Made by a program: the position numbers and the translations under genes | Notes under the pieces: model-generated | What the model was told of the DNA's origin: nothing | What the model saw: the letters and a program-made list of their open reading frames with translations, nothing else | Databases searched by the model: none | NCBI GenBank assembly: GCA_963754235.1 | Contig: CAVWFK010000006.1 | Span: forward strand, 1-64,000 | Source of the DNA: DATAYA01 sp963754235 | GTDB lineage: Bacteria; Pseudomonadota; Alphaproteobacteria; Acetobacterales; Acetobacteraceae | Length of the DNA stretch: 64,000 bases | Reading direction: 5' to 3' | Shown here: piece by piece, positions 16,588 to 25,481 of the stretch | How the letters are laid out: each line of letters starts with the position of its first letter | How positions within the stretch are numbered: the first letter of the stretch is position 1

Positions 16588-18087
16588 TCACACTGATGCC
16601 GGCGCGAGCATCCATTCCGCGAATGCGTCGCGTTCGGCGCGACTCAGGTGCAAATAGTGCTTGGTGCGGCGCTCCAGAATATCCTCCGGCGTGCGCGCCC
16701 ATTCGGTGCGACGCAGGAAGTCAGCCTCGCGGGCGTAAAACAGGCCGCCGAAATGCTCGCCCAGATCGGGGAGGTTGCGCGCATCCCCCAGCAGCGCCTC
16801 GGCGCGCGTGCCATAGAGGCGCGCGTAATGATGTGCGAGACTAGGCGGCAGCCAGGCGAAGCGCGCTTGCAGAGTGCGCAGATAGGCGTCGAAGTCGGCA
16901 CCCGGCATGTCACCGCCCGGCAGCGGCGCGGTCGCGGTCCAGGGCCCGCGCATCTGTGGGAAGGTAAGCCTGAGCTTGTCGAGCGCGTGCTCGGCGAGCT
17001 TGCGGTAGGTCGTGATCTTGCCGCCGAACGCCGAGAGCAGCGGCGGCCGGTCCGGCCCGCCCTCGACGTCGAACGCGTAGTCGCGCGTCACCGCCGAAGG
17101 GTTGGCCGAGGCGTCGTCATGGAGCGGGCGGACGCCGGAATACTCGTGCAGGATGTCGGCCTGCGTCAGTTGGCGGCGCATGTAGCGATTGACCACGCGC
17201 AACAGGTACTCGCGCTCGCTCGGGTCGGCGGTGGCGTCCTCCGGGCGGCCCTCGTAGGGGATGTCTGTGGTGCCGATCAGGCACAGATCGCCGAGATAGG
17301 GATTGACGAAGATCACGCGCTTGTCGTCGTTCTGGAGCAGATAGGCGTGCGCGCCGTCCCAGAACTTGCGCACGATGATGTGGCTTCCCTTCACCAGCCG
17401 CACGCTCCGCTGCGTGTTGGCGCCGGCGACGGCGCGGATCACGCGCTCCACCCAGGGCCCGCCGGCGTTGACGAGCGCGCGTGCCTGCGCCGTGCGCTCC
17501 GCCCCGTCCGCCCCGCGCAGCACGACGCGCCACGCCACGCCCTCGCGGCACGCCGAGATCGCCTCGGTGCGCACGAGCACCTCGGCGCCGAGCTCGGCCG
17601 CATCGAGCGCATTGAGCACGACGAGCCGGGAATCCTCGACCCAGCAATCGGAATATTCGAACGCGATGCGGTACTGCTCGCGGATCGGCGTGCCCTCCGG
17701 CGCGCGGCGCAGATCGAGCTTTCGCGTGCCCGGCAGCTTCTTCCGCCCGCCGAGATGGTCGTAGATAAAGAGGCCGAGCCGGATCAGCCACGCCGGACGC
17801 TGCTCGGCGCTGTGCGGCAGCACGAAGCGCATCGGCCAGACGATATGCGGGGCCAGGCGCAACAGCACCTCGCGCTCGATCAGCGCCTCGCGCACCAGGC
17901 GGAACTCGTAGTATTCGAGATAGCGCAGGCCGCCGTGGATCAGCTTGCCCGAGCGCGACGACGTGCCCTCGCCGAGATCGCCCTTCTCGCACAGCAGCAC
18001 CGACAGCCCGCGCCCGGCGGCATCACGCGCGATGCCCGCACCGTTGACCCCGCCACCGATCACCAGCATATCGACGATATCGCTCAT
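16588..18087 (-). CDS. GlpD-like FAD-dependent polyol-phosphate dehydrogenase
   Basis: A 499-residue flavoprotein of the glycerol-3-phosphate dehydrogenase family. The FAD site is MLVIGGGVNGAGIARDAAG, followed by EGTSSRSGKLIHGGLRYLE; the substrate region holds VKGSHIIVRKF and LIGTTDIPYEG; the C-terminal region starts near LSAFGGKITTYRKLAEHALD. It passes electrons to the quinone pool at the inner membrane. ATG 18087 overlaps the aldolase stop by 4 nt. Its place as the last gene of an operon with an FGGY kinase and an aldolase suggests it oxidises the phosphorylated polyol made by that kinase, as EryB does for erythritol phosphate, rather than only glycerol 3-phosphate. That substrate shift is inference. 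Confidence 0.88.
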   Translation of the reverse strand: MSDIVDMLVIGGGVNGAGIARDAAGRGLSVLLCEKGDLGEGTSSRSGKLIHGGLRYLEYYEFRLVREALIEREVLLRLAPHIVWPMRFVLPHSAEQRPAWLIRLGLFIYDHLGGRKKLPGTRKLDLRRAPEGTPIREQYRIAFEYSDCWVEDSRLVVLNALDAAELGAEVLVRTEAISACREGVAWRVVLRGADGAERTAQARALVNAGGPWVERVIRAVAGANTQRSVRLVKGSHIIVRKFWDGAHAYLLQNDDKRVIFVNPYLGDLCLIGTTDIPYEGRPEDATADPSEREYLLRVVNRYMRRQLTQADILHEYSGVRPLHDDASANPSAVTRDYAFDVEGGPDRPPLLSAFGGKITTYRKLAEHALDKLRLTFPQMRGPWTATAPLPGGDMPGADFDAYLRTLQARFAWLPPSLAHHYARLYGTRAEALLGDARNLPDLGEHFGGLFYAREADFLRRTEWARTPEDILERRTKHYLHLSRAERDAFAEWMLAPASV

Positions 18088-18761
18088 TCTGCGGCGGCAT
18101 GCTCCTTCGCGGGCTCGTCCTGCACGCCGTAGCTCGCGAACGCGGCGGCGGTCTCGGCAATTTCGGCATCGCTCAGCAGCACCGGGCCGCCGATCAGCAG
18201 GCTGTGGTAGTATTGGCGCGCGATCGTCTCCAGCTCGACCGCGAGCCACATCGCTTTGAACAGGTTCGGCCCGCAGACGATCATGCCGTGATTGGCGAGC
18301 AGGCAGGCGCTGCGTCCCTCCAGCGCGCGCAGCGCGTTGTTCGAGAGCGCCTCGGTCCCGTACCGGGCATAGGGCGCGCAGCGGACATTACCGCCCCCGA
18401 ACGCCGCCATCATGTAGTGGCAGGCCGGGATTTCTTTTCGCGCGATCGCGAGCGTCGTGCAGTAGGTCGGGTGGCTATGGACCACGGCGCCTACATCCGG
18501 CCGGCTGCGCATGATGTCGAGATGAAACCGCCACTCGGTCGAAGGCCGCAGCTTGCCTTTCCAGCTTCCGTATTCGCCCTCGATCGGCATCGCGGCGACC
18601 ATCTCGGCCGCCATCGTGTCATAGGGCACGGCCGAGGGTGAGATCAGCATCGTGGCACCATTGCGCACGCTGATATTGCCCGATGTGCCCTGGTTGATGC
18701 CGAGTGCGTTCATCGACCGGCACGCTTCGACCAGCGCGCGGCGCAGCTCCTTCTCGTTCAT
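18084..18761 (-). CDS. class II aldolase/adducin family protein (L-fuculose-phosphate-aldolase-like)
   Basis: A 225-residue zinc aldolase. Motifs: NQGTSGNISVRNG (phosphate loop), KLRPSTEWRFHLDIM (catalytic Glu), the zinc pair HSHPTYC and the third ligand in LLANHGMIVCGP. The family cleaves ketose 1-phosphates to DHAP and an aldehyde. ATG 18761 is chosen over GTG 18767 because AAGGAG lies 5 nt upstream. The start follows the dehydrogenase stop by 10 bp and the 3' end overlaps the glpD-like gene by 4 nt, so the three are translationally coupled. The real sugar phosphate is not known. Confidence 0.88.
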   Translation of the reverse strand: MNEKELRRALVEACRSMNALGINQGTSGNISVRNGATMLISPSAVPYDTMAAEMVAAMPIEGEYGSWKGKLRPSTEWRFHLDIMRSRPDVGAVVHSHPTYCTTLAIARKEIPACHYMMAAFGGGNVRCAPYARYGTEALSNNALRALEGRSACLLANHGMIVCGPNLFKAMWLAVELETIARQYYHSLLIGGPVLLSDAEIAETAAAFASYGVQDEPAKEHAAAE

Positions 18762-18771
18762 GGTCACTCCT

Positions 18772-19827
18772 TCAGCACGGGTTCAACGGCGGTTCGCCGG
18801 CGAGATAGCGCCGCACCTCCTCCGCCGCCGCGCAAGCGGCGACGCTGACGGTGCGCACCGAGGCGCCGGCGATGTGCGGCGTCAGCGTGACATTGGGCAG
18901 GTGCAGCAGCTTCCAGTCGGGCGGCACCGGCTCGATGCCGAACGTCTCCAACATGGCACCGCCGAGATGGCCGCTCTCCAGTGCCCCGCTCAGCGCCTCG
19001 TAATCGAGCAGCGGGCCGCGCGCGGTGTTGATCAGGATCGCACCCGGCTTCATCGCGGCGAGGGCGGCGGCGTCGATGAAGCCGGTCGTCTCCGGCGTCA
19101 CGCGCGCGTGCAGGCTCACGACGTCAGCCTCGGCGAGTGCCCGTTCGAGACTGACTTGCACCACCCCGTCGTCACGGTCGGTCGCCGAGAGCTGCACGTA
19201 TGGATCGCAGACCAGAATGCGGCAACCGAACGGTTTCAGCAGGCGCACGACGCGGGTGCCGATGTGGCCATAGCCGATCACCGCGACGGTGAGTTCCGAC
19301 AGCTCGCGGCCGGTGCGGTCGGCGCGGTAGAGGTCGCCGCGCCACTCGCCCGCGCGCAAGGCGTCATGGCCGAGCATGATCAGCCGTGTCTGCGACAGGA
19401 TCGCACCGATCGTGAACTCGGCGACGGCACTGGCGTTGCGGCCCGGCGCGTTGCACACGCGCACGCCGCGCACGCGCGCCGCCGTCATATCGATATTGAC
19501 CGGGCCGCCGCGGGAGACCGCGATCATGCGCAAGGCGGGGAGCCGTTCCAGCATTGCGGCCGACATCGGCGCGAGGTGCGTCACCAGCATCTCGGCGCGA
19601 GCCGTGAAGCGCACGATCGCCTCGGGGTCACCCTGGTATTCGCGCAGCCCGTCCATGCCGGGGTGCGCGTAGCCGTGCTCCATCGGCGCGTCGGGCCAGG
19701 GCAGGGTCATGCTGCGGATCGAAACGCGTTCGCCGCAGGCGTCGCGGATCGCGCGCTCGAAGCGCTCGGGCAGCATGAAATTGTCGCCGATGATCGCGAC
19801 CTCACATGGTTCAGCGGGATGCGGCAT
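18772..19827 (-). CDS. D-isomer-specific 2-hydroxyacid dehydrogenase
   Basis: A 351-residue NAD(P)-dependent dehydrogenase. The Rossmann motif is VAVIGYGHIGTRVVRLLKPF; catalytic residues lie in LINTARGPLLDYEAL (Arg), a following acidic region and LTPHIAGASVRT (His). The family reduces or oxidises small D-2-hydroxyacids such as glycerate or glycolate/glyoxylate. ATG 19827 begins MPHPAEPCEVAIIGD and overlaps the kinase 3' end by 17 nt. In this operon it could process the two- or three-carbon fragment left after aldolase cleavage; that is inference from position only. Confidence 0.87.
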   Translation of the reverse strand: MPHPAEPCEVAIIGDNFMLPERFERAIRDACGERVSIRSMTLPWPDAPMEHGYAHPGMDGLREYQGDPEAIVRFTARAEMLVTHLAPMSAAMLERLPALRMIAVSRGGPVNIDMTAARVRGVRVCNAPGRNASAVAEFTIGAILSQTRLIMLGHDALRAGEWRGDLYRADRTGRELSELTVAVIGYGHIGTRVVRLLKPFGCRILVCDPYVQLSATDRDDGVVQVSLERALAEADVVSLHARVTPETTGFIDAAALAAMKPGAILINTARGPLLDYEALSGALESGHLGGAMLETFGIEPVPPDWKLLHLPNVTLTPHIAGASVRTVSVAACAAAEEVRRYLAGEPPLNPC

Positions 19828-21385
19828 CGATGCCCTCCCGCGCCGCGTGCAGGCGGCGCCACAATTCCGGCATGGCAAAATAGAAGTCCCGGTAGATGGG
19901 GAACAGCGCGTCGTAGGCGCGGGCGAGAGCGGCATCGGGCAGCGTCGCCGGCCCGTCCGCCGGCCCCGCCCATTGCGCGGCGCAGGCGGCCATGTCCGGA
20001 AAGAGGCCGATAGAGACAGCGGCGATCATCGCCGCCCCCGCCGCCCCGGCTTCCTGCTGCGCGGTACCGCGTACCGGCCGATCGAGGACGGCGGCGAGGA
20101 TGCGGGGCATCGCGGCGGAGCGCGCGCCGCCGCCGGTGAGGCGAATCTCGCGCGGAATATCGCCCATCGCCGCGTAGCAGTCGCGTGCGGCGAAGGCGAG
20201 CCCCTCATAGATGCCGCGCGCGAGATCGGCGAGCGTGACGTCCTGATCCAACCCCAGCACCGCCGCCCGCGCATAGGGGTCGGTGAACGGGCCGCGCTCG
20301 CCGGAAGAGGAGATGAAGGGATGGTAGAGCACTGCCCCCGGCCGCGCGCCGCCGGCCGCCGCATCGAGCGTGCGCAACGCGGCGTCGCGGTCGGGCCTCG
20401 CTTCGGGAGCAGCGAGCGCCGCGCCCTCGCAGACTCGCCCGAGCAGCCAGTCGACGTTAAGCGTCCCCGCCATGTTGGTCTGCGCCTGCATGACATGGCC
20501 GGGCACGGGGAACGCCATGCAGTAGCCGGTCATCGCCGGACTCGGCGTCACGCGGTCGGGATCGGAAACCAGGCGCGAATGCATCCCCGTGCTGCCGACA
20601 ACGGAAATGCCGACATCCTCGCCGCTGCCATAGATGCCGGCGCCGAGTGCCGTGCAAATCTGATCGACATAGCCGAGCACCACCGGCAGGCCGGCGGGCA
20701 GGCCGGTGCGCGCGGCGGCGGCCGGCGTGAGCCGGTGCGAGTGCCGCGCGCCATCCACGATCGGCGGCAGCAGGTCCTGCCATCCCGCCAGGCCGAGTGC
20801 CGCGATTACCGTGGGGTGATAAGCGCGGGTGCGATAGTCGCCGAAGGTGAAGCACGCCTCGGACGGATCGGTCGCGCGCTCGCCGGTCAGGTTGAAGTAG
20901 AGAAAATCCTTGCAATGCATCGCCGTCGCAGCGCGCCGCAGCGGCGCGGGCCGCTCGCACGCGAGCCACAACAATTGCGCGGATTGCTGGCAGGCGGCGA
21001 GGCCGGTGCCGGTGTAGGCGAAGGCCGCGCGTGCGGCGCCGCTCTCGCGCAACTGCTCGACCAGCGCGCCGGCGCGCGCGTCCAGCCACAGCCAGGCGGG
21101 TGCGACCGGTGCGCCATCGGCATCGACGAGCCAAGTGCCGTCGCCCTGCGCCGTGACCGACACGGCCGCGACCTCGCCGGCCGGCAGCCGCGCCGCAAGC
21201 TCGGCAAGCACTTCGGCGGCATCATCCCAGGTGCGCGTCATGTCCTGCTCGACCGCGCCACCCGGGCCGGCGGTGAAGCGATTCGGCCGCGATGCGCTGG
21301 CGACCGCGCGGCCGGAGGCGGTGAACGCGACCGCCTTGACGACGGAGGTGCCGGAATCGAGCGCCAGCAGCAGCGTTTCCCTCAT
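19811..21385 (-). CDS. FGGY-family carbohydrate kinase
   Basis: A 524-residue sugar kinase. The N-terminal ATPase fold begins LLLALDSGTSVVKAVAF; VSVTAQGDGTWLVDADG and APAWLWLDARA follow the family pattern; the second domain has GISVVGSTGMHSR and the nucleotide loop REIRLTGGGARSAAMPRIL. It phosphorylates a sugar or polyol after import. The frame is open to 21592, but ATG 21385 overlaps the ATPase stop (ATGA) and gives a normal length. FGGY members include glycerol, xylulose, ribulose and erythritol kinases; I cannot choose among them by reading, but the flanking GlpD-like enzyme favours a polyol. Confidence 0.92.
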   Translation of the reverse strand: MRETLLLALDSGTSVVKAVAFTASGRAVASASRPNRFTAGPGGAVEQDMTRTWDDAAEVLAELAARLPAGEVAAVSVTAQGDGTWLVDADGAPVAPAWLWLDARAGALVEQLRESGAARAAFAYTGTGLAACQQSAQLLWLACERPAPLRRAATAMHCKDFLYFNLTGERATDPSEACFTFGDYRTRAYHPTVIAALGLAGWQDLLPPIVDGARHSHRLTPAAAARTGLPAGLPVVLGYVDQICTALGAGIYGSGEDVGISVVGSTGMHSRLVSDPDRVTPSPAMTGYCMAFPVPGHVMQAQTNMAGTLNVDWLLGRVCEGAALAAPEARPDRDAALRTLDAAAGGARPGAVLYHPFISSSGERGPFTDPYARAAVLGLDQDVTLADLARGIYEGLAFAARDCYAAMGDIPREIRLTGGGARSAAMPRILAAVLDRPVRGTAQQEAGAAGAAMIAAVSIGLFPDMAACAAQWAGPADGPATLPDAALARAYDALFPIYRDFYFAMPELWRRLHAAREGIDAASR

Positions 21386-22458
21386 GCCGGCATCCCGCCA
21401 TGCAGCAGCGCGCGGCCAGAGGTGGCGTCGAACAGATGCACGGCATCGGGTTCGACCGAGATCGGGATCTCGGTGCCGGTGAGGGCGGCGATCCGCTCGT
21501 TTGCAACCGCGACCATGACCTGCCCGCCGAGTTCCAGGGCCACATGCGCCTGATCGCCGAGCCAGTGATTTGAGATGATCGTGCCGCGCCACGGGCCGGT
21601 GCCGAGCGACACGCGATGGGGACGCACGCCGACAATAATTTCGGTGCCGGCCGGCGGCAGCGCAATACCGGGCAGATCGAGCTGCGCGCCCGCGGCGTCA
21701 TGCAGAAGCACGCCCGCGCGCTCGACCACGCCGGGCAGCGCGTTCATCGGCGGCTCGCCGAGGAAGGTCGCGACGAACAGATTGGCCGGCCGGCCTCGCA
21801 ACTCGGCCGCGGTGCCGTATTGTTGCAGCACGCCCGCCTCCATCACCGCGATGCGGTCGGCCATCGCGTTCGCTTCCGTCTGGTCGTGCGTGACCAGCAC
21901 CGCGGTCAGCCCGCGGCTCTTGATCAGCGCCTTGACGCGCCCGCGCAGCACCGCGCGCAACTGCGGCTCGAGCTGGCCCATCGGCTCGTCGAGCAAGTGC
22001 AGGTCGGCGTCGCGGGCAAGCGCGCGGGCGAGGCTCGCGCGCTGCTGCTGCCCGCCGGAAAGACCCGCCGGGCGGCGCTTAAGGATCGGCTCGATCTGCA
22101 ACAGCTCGGCGATACCACGCACGCGCTCGCGCACTTTCGGGCCGCGCAGGCCGAAGCCGATATTCTGCTCGACGGTCAGCGGCGGATAGAGCGCATAGCC
22201 CTCGAACGCCATCGCAACGTTGCGCCTCGCAGGCGCCAGCGCGTCGATCCGTCGCCCGGCGAGCGTGATGGCACCTTCGGTCACGCTCTCGAACCCCGCG
22301 ATCATACGCAAGGTCGAGGTCTTGCCGCAGCCCGAAGAGCCGAGCAGGGCCACGATCTCCCCGTTGGGCACATCCAGATCGAGCGACTGCACGGCGCGCA
22401 CGCCGCCATGCCGGCCGCCGCCATAGGTCTTGCTGACCGCGGCGAGGTGGAGGCTCAT
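21382..22458 (-). CDS. carbohydrate ABC transporter ATPase 1 (UgpC/MalK-like, consensus-type)
   Basis: A 358-residue ATPase of a CUT1-type importer. Walker A is GSSGCGKT, the signature LSGGQQQR, Walker B LHLLDEP with the catalytic Glu, and the switch histidine is in VTHDQTEANAMADR. The Q-loop position reads AMAFEGYALYPPL, with Glu where Gln is normal. A C-terminal TOBE-like domain follows (IIVGVRPHRVSL). It starts with an ATGA overlap with the second ATPase and ends with an ATGA overlap with the kinase. Two non-identical ATPases in one importer resemble the GlpS/GlpT pair of rhizobial glycerol transporters. Confidence 0.9.
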   Translation of the reverse strand: MSLHLAAVSKTYGGGRHGGVRAVQSLDLDVPNGEIVALLGSSGCGKTSTLRMIAGFESVTEGAITLAGRRIDALAPARRNVAMAFEGYALYPPLTVEQNIGFGLRGPKVRERVRGIAELLQIEPILKRRPAGLSGGQQQRASLARALARDADLHLLDEPMGQLEPQLRAVLRGRVKALIKSRGLTAVLVTHDQTEANAMADRIAVMEAGVLQQYGTAAELRGRPANLFVATFLGEPPMNALPGVVERAGVLLHDAAGAQLDLPGIALPPAGTEIIVGVRPHRVSLGTGPWRGTIISNHWLGDQAHVALELGGQVMVAVANERIAALTGTEIPISVEPDAVHLFDATSGRALLHGGMPA

Positions 22459-23577
22459 GCCGGCACCGGAACGGCCGCCGCCGCTTCCCGCGCGATCCGG
22501 CGCCCGCTGTCGGCATCGTACAGCAGGGCGCGCGCCGCGTTCGGCGCGACAAACACGGCGCTGCCCGCCGGCGGCGCGGCCCCCGTGGTGCTGGCGAGCA
22601 GCTCCTCGCCCGAGGGCGCTCGCAGCAGCAGCACCAACCGCTCGTGCAGCGGCGTGACCGCGATCAATTCGGCCCGCGCCGCACCGGGCCGATTCTCGGT
22701 GCCGACCGCGAGATCCTCCGGCCGCAAGCCGAGCCGGCACTCGCGCCCCGCTGCCTCATGCGCCACGTCGAGGGTCAGATCGAACCCCGCCGCCTGCACG
22801 CGCACGCCGCCGGGTGCCGCACTCGGATGGCAGGGCAGCAGGTTCACCGGCGGATCGCCGAACAGCCGCGCGACCGCGATCGATGCCGGCGCGTCATACA
22901 CGCCCTCCGGCGCGTCCTCCTGCACGATCCGGCCCTCGATCAGCACCGCGATGCGGTCGCCGAGCGCCATCGCCTCGCGGTAGTCCTGGCTGATATAGAT
23001 CGTCGCCGCGCCGGCGCGGCGCAGCAGGCGCGGCAGCTCCATGCGCATCTCGTAGCGCAGCTTGGCATCGACATTGCGCAGCGGATCGTCGAGCAGCAGC
23101 ACGCGCGGCTCGCCCACCAGCGCGCGGGCGAGTGCCGTGCGCTGCTTCTGCCCGTTGGACAGCGCGCGCGGCGCATGGTCGAGCACGTGCTTGATGCGCA
23201 GCAGTTCCGCAATGCGATCGAACTCGGCCGGTGACTTCCGCCTCCGGCAATCGGCGCGCGCGCAGCGGGCTCGCGATGTTCTCGCGCGCCGGCATGTGCG
23301 GATACAAGGCAAAATTCTGAAACGCGATGCCGACATTGCGCGCTTCCGGCCCCAGCGCCGAGACGTCGCGCCCGCCCACCATCACCTGCCCCGTCGCCGC
23401 CGGCTCGACGCCCGCGATCGCGCGCAGCAGCACCGTCTTGCCCGCGCCCGAGGGGCCGAACAGCACCAGCGTCTCGCCCGGCTCGACGGCGAGCGACACG
23501 CCGTCCAGCACCACCTGCTTGCCGAACGCGGCGCGCAGGTCGCGGATGGCGAGGCCGCCGGAGGTGTGCAGGCTCAT
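22455..23577 (-). CDS. carbohydrate ABC transporter ATPase 2 (degenerate motifs), frameshifted in this sequence
   Basis: Residues from MSLHTSGGLAIRDLR to LPEAEVT are in one frame; AEFDRIAELLRIKHVL to the end is in another. The break near 23235 is one extra G in ACCGGCCGAG; removing it gives EVTAEFDRIAELL and an ATPase of about 370 residues. Walker A is GPSGAGKT, but the signature is LSNGQKQR, the Walker B glutamate is Asp (LLLDDPLRNVD) and the switch histidine is Gln (ISQDYREAMALGD). It should therefore hydrolyse ATP poorly and pair with ATPase 1. It overlaps the permease before it and the ATPase after it by 4 nt each. Confidence 0.82.
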
Positions 23578-24422
23578 CCTTTCACCGCGCCGAGGCTGAG
23601 GCCCTCGACCAGCCAGCGCTGCGCATAGAGTGCCAGGGCGAGCGTCGGCACGATGGAAAGCACGATCGCCGCGGCGATGATGCCGTACTGGATGCCCGAG
23701 GCGGTGACGAAGGCGAGCGCCCCAACAGTTACCGGTTGCTTATCGGCAGATGCCAGGATCAGGGCGAAAACAAAATTGTTCCACGCAAAGATGAAGCTGA
23801 GCAGCCCGGCCGCCGCGATTCCGGGGCCGGCGAGCGGCACCGCGATCTTGCGGAACGCCCGCCACCAGGAATGGCCATCGACGCGATAGGCGTATTCGAT
23901 GTCGGGACTGGCATCCTCGAAATAGCCGCGCACGATCCACAGGATCAGCGGCAGGCAGATGAGCTGATAGACCCAGACGAGGCCGATATAGGTGTTGGCG
24001 AGGCCAAGAGCCTGGAAGTAGAGCGAGAGCGGCAGCAGTACCAGCAGCGGCGGGGCGAAGCGGACCGAAAGCAGGGTGAAGGCAATGTCCTCGCCGCCGC
24101 GGAAGCGGAACCGCGCGAACGCATAGGCCGCCGGCACACCGAGCACGAGTGCCAGCGCCACCGAGCACACCGAGAGCAGCAGCGAGTTCCAGAGATTGTG
24201 CATGAAGGTGATGTCGAGCGCACCCGCCGTGGTCTGCAGCTTGCCCGACAGCAGGGCGGTGTAATTCTGCACCGTCGAGAAAGCCACGACCGGCGGCAGA
24301 TGCAGGATCTGCTCGTTGGTCTCGAAGCTCATCACCACGATCCAGAAGATCGGGAACAGGAAGAACACCACCACCAGTGCGAGGATCAGGCCCCGCAGAC
24401 TGCGTGCGACCGCGTCAGGCAT
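23574..24422 (-). CDS. carbohydrate ABC transporter permease (MalG-type)
   Basis: A 282-residue inner-membrane protein with about six helices, the first being LILALVVVFFLFPIFWIVVM. The cytoplasmic EAA-like loop that contacts the ATPases reads YAYRVDGHSWWRAFRKIAVP. A late helix pair ends at LALALYAQRWLVEGLSLGAV, typical of MalG/UgpE proteins. It overlaps the partner permease upstream by 8 nt and ATPase 2 downstream by 4 nt. Substrate specificity lies with the binding protein and is unknown. Confidence 0.9.
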   Translation of the reverse strand: MPDAVARSLRGLILALVVVFFLFPIFWIVVMSFETNEQILHLPPVVAFSTVQNYTALLSGKLQTTAGALDITFMHNLWNSLLLSVCSVALALVLGVPAAYAFARFRFRGGEDIAFTLLSVRFAPPLLVLLPLSLYFQALGLANTYIGLVWVYQLICLPLILWIVRGYFEDASPDIEYAYRVDGHSWWRAFRKIAVPLAGPGIAAAGLLSFIFAWNNFVFALILASADKQPVTVGALAFVTASGIQYGIIAAAIVLSIVPTLALALYAQRWLVEGLSLGAVKG

Positions 24423-25347
24423 GTCCGTGCGCCTTTTGCCGCAGCTTCAGCCACTGCTTCACGAACACCTGCGACAGCGCGAAGGTGATCGCCCACAGCA
24501 CGATCAAAATAGCGGCCGAGCGGCCGACATTGGTGTACTGGAAGAACTCGAGATAGGCGCGCACCTGAAACACCAGCAAGCTGTCGCCCGGGCCGCCTTG
24601 GGTCATCGCGTAGATGATGTCGAATTGCTGGATGCTGTCGAGCAGCCGGAACAGCACGGCGGTGACGATGTAGGGCATCAGCATCGGCAAGGTGATGCGG
24701 AAGAACACGAACGCCGGTGCCACGCCATCCAGCCGCGCCGCCTCGAACGGCTGCTGCGGCAGGCTGCGCAGGCCGGCGAGCAGCAGGATCATCATGAACG
24801 GCGTATAGACCCAGGTATCGACCAGCACGACGGTGAACATCGCACTCGACGGATCGGACGCCCATTTGAAGTTGGTGGCGCCGAACAGGGCGACGATCCA
24901 GCTTAGCACGCCGAAGCTGGGGTTGGTCATCAGCTTCCACATCAGCGCCGCGATCGCCGGCGCCGTCATCAGCGGCATCAGCAGCGCGATCGAGATGAAG
25001 TTGTTGAGCCGCGTGCGCTCGCGCAGCAGCAGCGCGATGCCGAGGCCCAGCACCAGCTCCACGCCAACGGTGGCCACGGTGTAGATCATCGAGACGCGCA
25101 CCGTGTTCCAGAACGCCGGGTCGGTGAACAGGTCGCGGAAATTGCCGATGCCGATGAAGCCGCGCAGATACGGCATCGCGAGATTATAGCGCTGCAGGCT
25201 GTACCAGATCGAGGTGGCGAAGGGGATCAGGATGCCGATGCAGATCAGCAGCGCCGGCAGGCTGAGCAGATAGGGCAGCACGCGCGGCAACAGCGGCCGC
25301 GCGGCGGTGCGGGCGGGGATGGCGTCACGGTGCGTGATGTCGGACAT
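24415..25347 (-). CDS. carbohydrate ABC transporter permease (MalF-type)
   Basis: A 310-residue permease with six or more transmembrane segments (for example LPYLLSLPALLICIGILIPF and VELVLGLGIALLL). The EAA loop is EAARLDGVAPAFVFFRITLP, followed by YIVTAVLFRLLDSIQQFD and a TQGGPG turn typical of UgpA/MalF proteins. ATG 25347 follows the binding-protein gene by about 135 bp, a gap filled mainly by an 86-bp palindromic repeat. It forms the heterodimeric channel with the next gene. Confidence 0.9.
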   Translation of the reverse strand: MSDITHRDAIPARTAARPLLPRVLPYLLSLPALLICIGILIPFATSIWYSLQRYNLAMPYLRGFIGIGNFRDLFTDPAFWNTVRVSMIYTVATVGVELVLGLGIALLLRERTRLNNFISIALLMPLMTAPAIAALMWKLMTNPSFGVLSWIVALFGATNFKWASDPSSAMFTVVLVDTWVYTPFMMILLLAGLRSLPQQPFEAARLDGVAPAFVFFRITLPMLMPYIVTAVLFRLLDSIQQFDIIYAMTQGGPGDSLLVFQVRAYLEFFQYTNVGRSAAILIVLWAITFALSQVFVKQWLKLRQKAHGHA

Positions 25348-25358
25348 CGTGCCTCGTT

Positions 25359-25444
25359 GTCATTGCGAGCGAAGCGAAGCAATCCAGCAGCTTCGCCCGC
25401 GGCACCGCGCTGGATTGCTTCGTCGCTTCGCTCCTCGCAATGAC
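25359..25444. repeat. 86-bp palindromic repeat (family B), copy 1
   Basis: Long inverted arms starting GTCATTGCGAGCGAAGCG and ending CGCTCCTCGCAATGAC, with internal CAATCCAG/CTGGATTG, around a central CGCCCGCGGCACCGCG. A nearly identical 86-bp copy is at 38598-38683. It sits between two genes of the polyol operon, where a transcript hairpin could change mRNA stability between binding protein and permeases. Confidence 0.85.
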
Positions 25445-25481
25445 GAGGAACTTCGGAATCGGGACACTGGGGTACGCCTGC

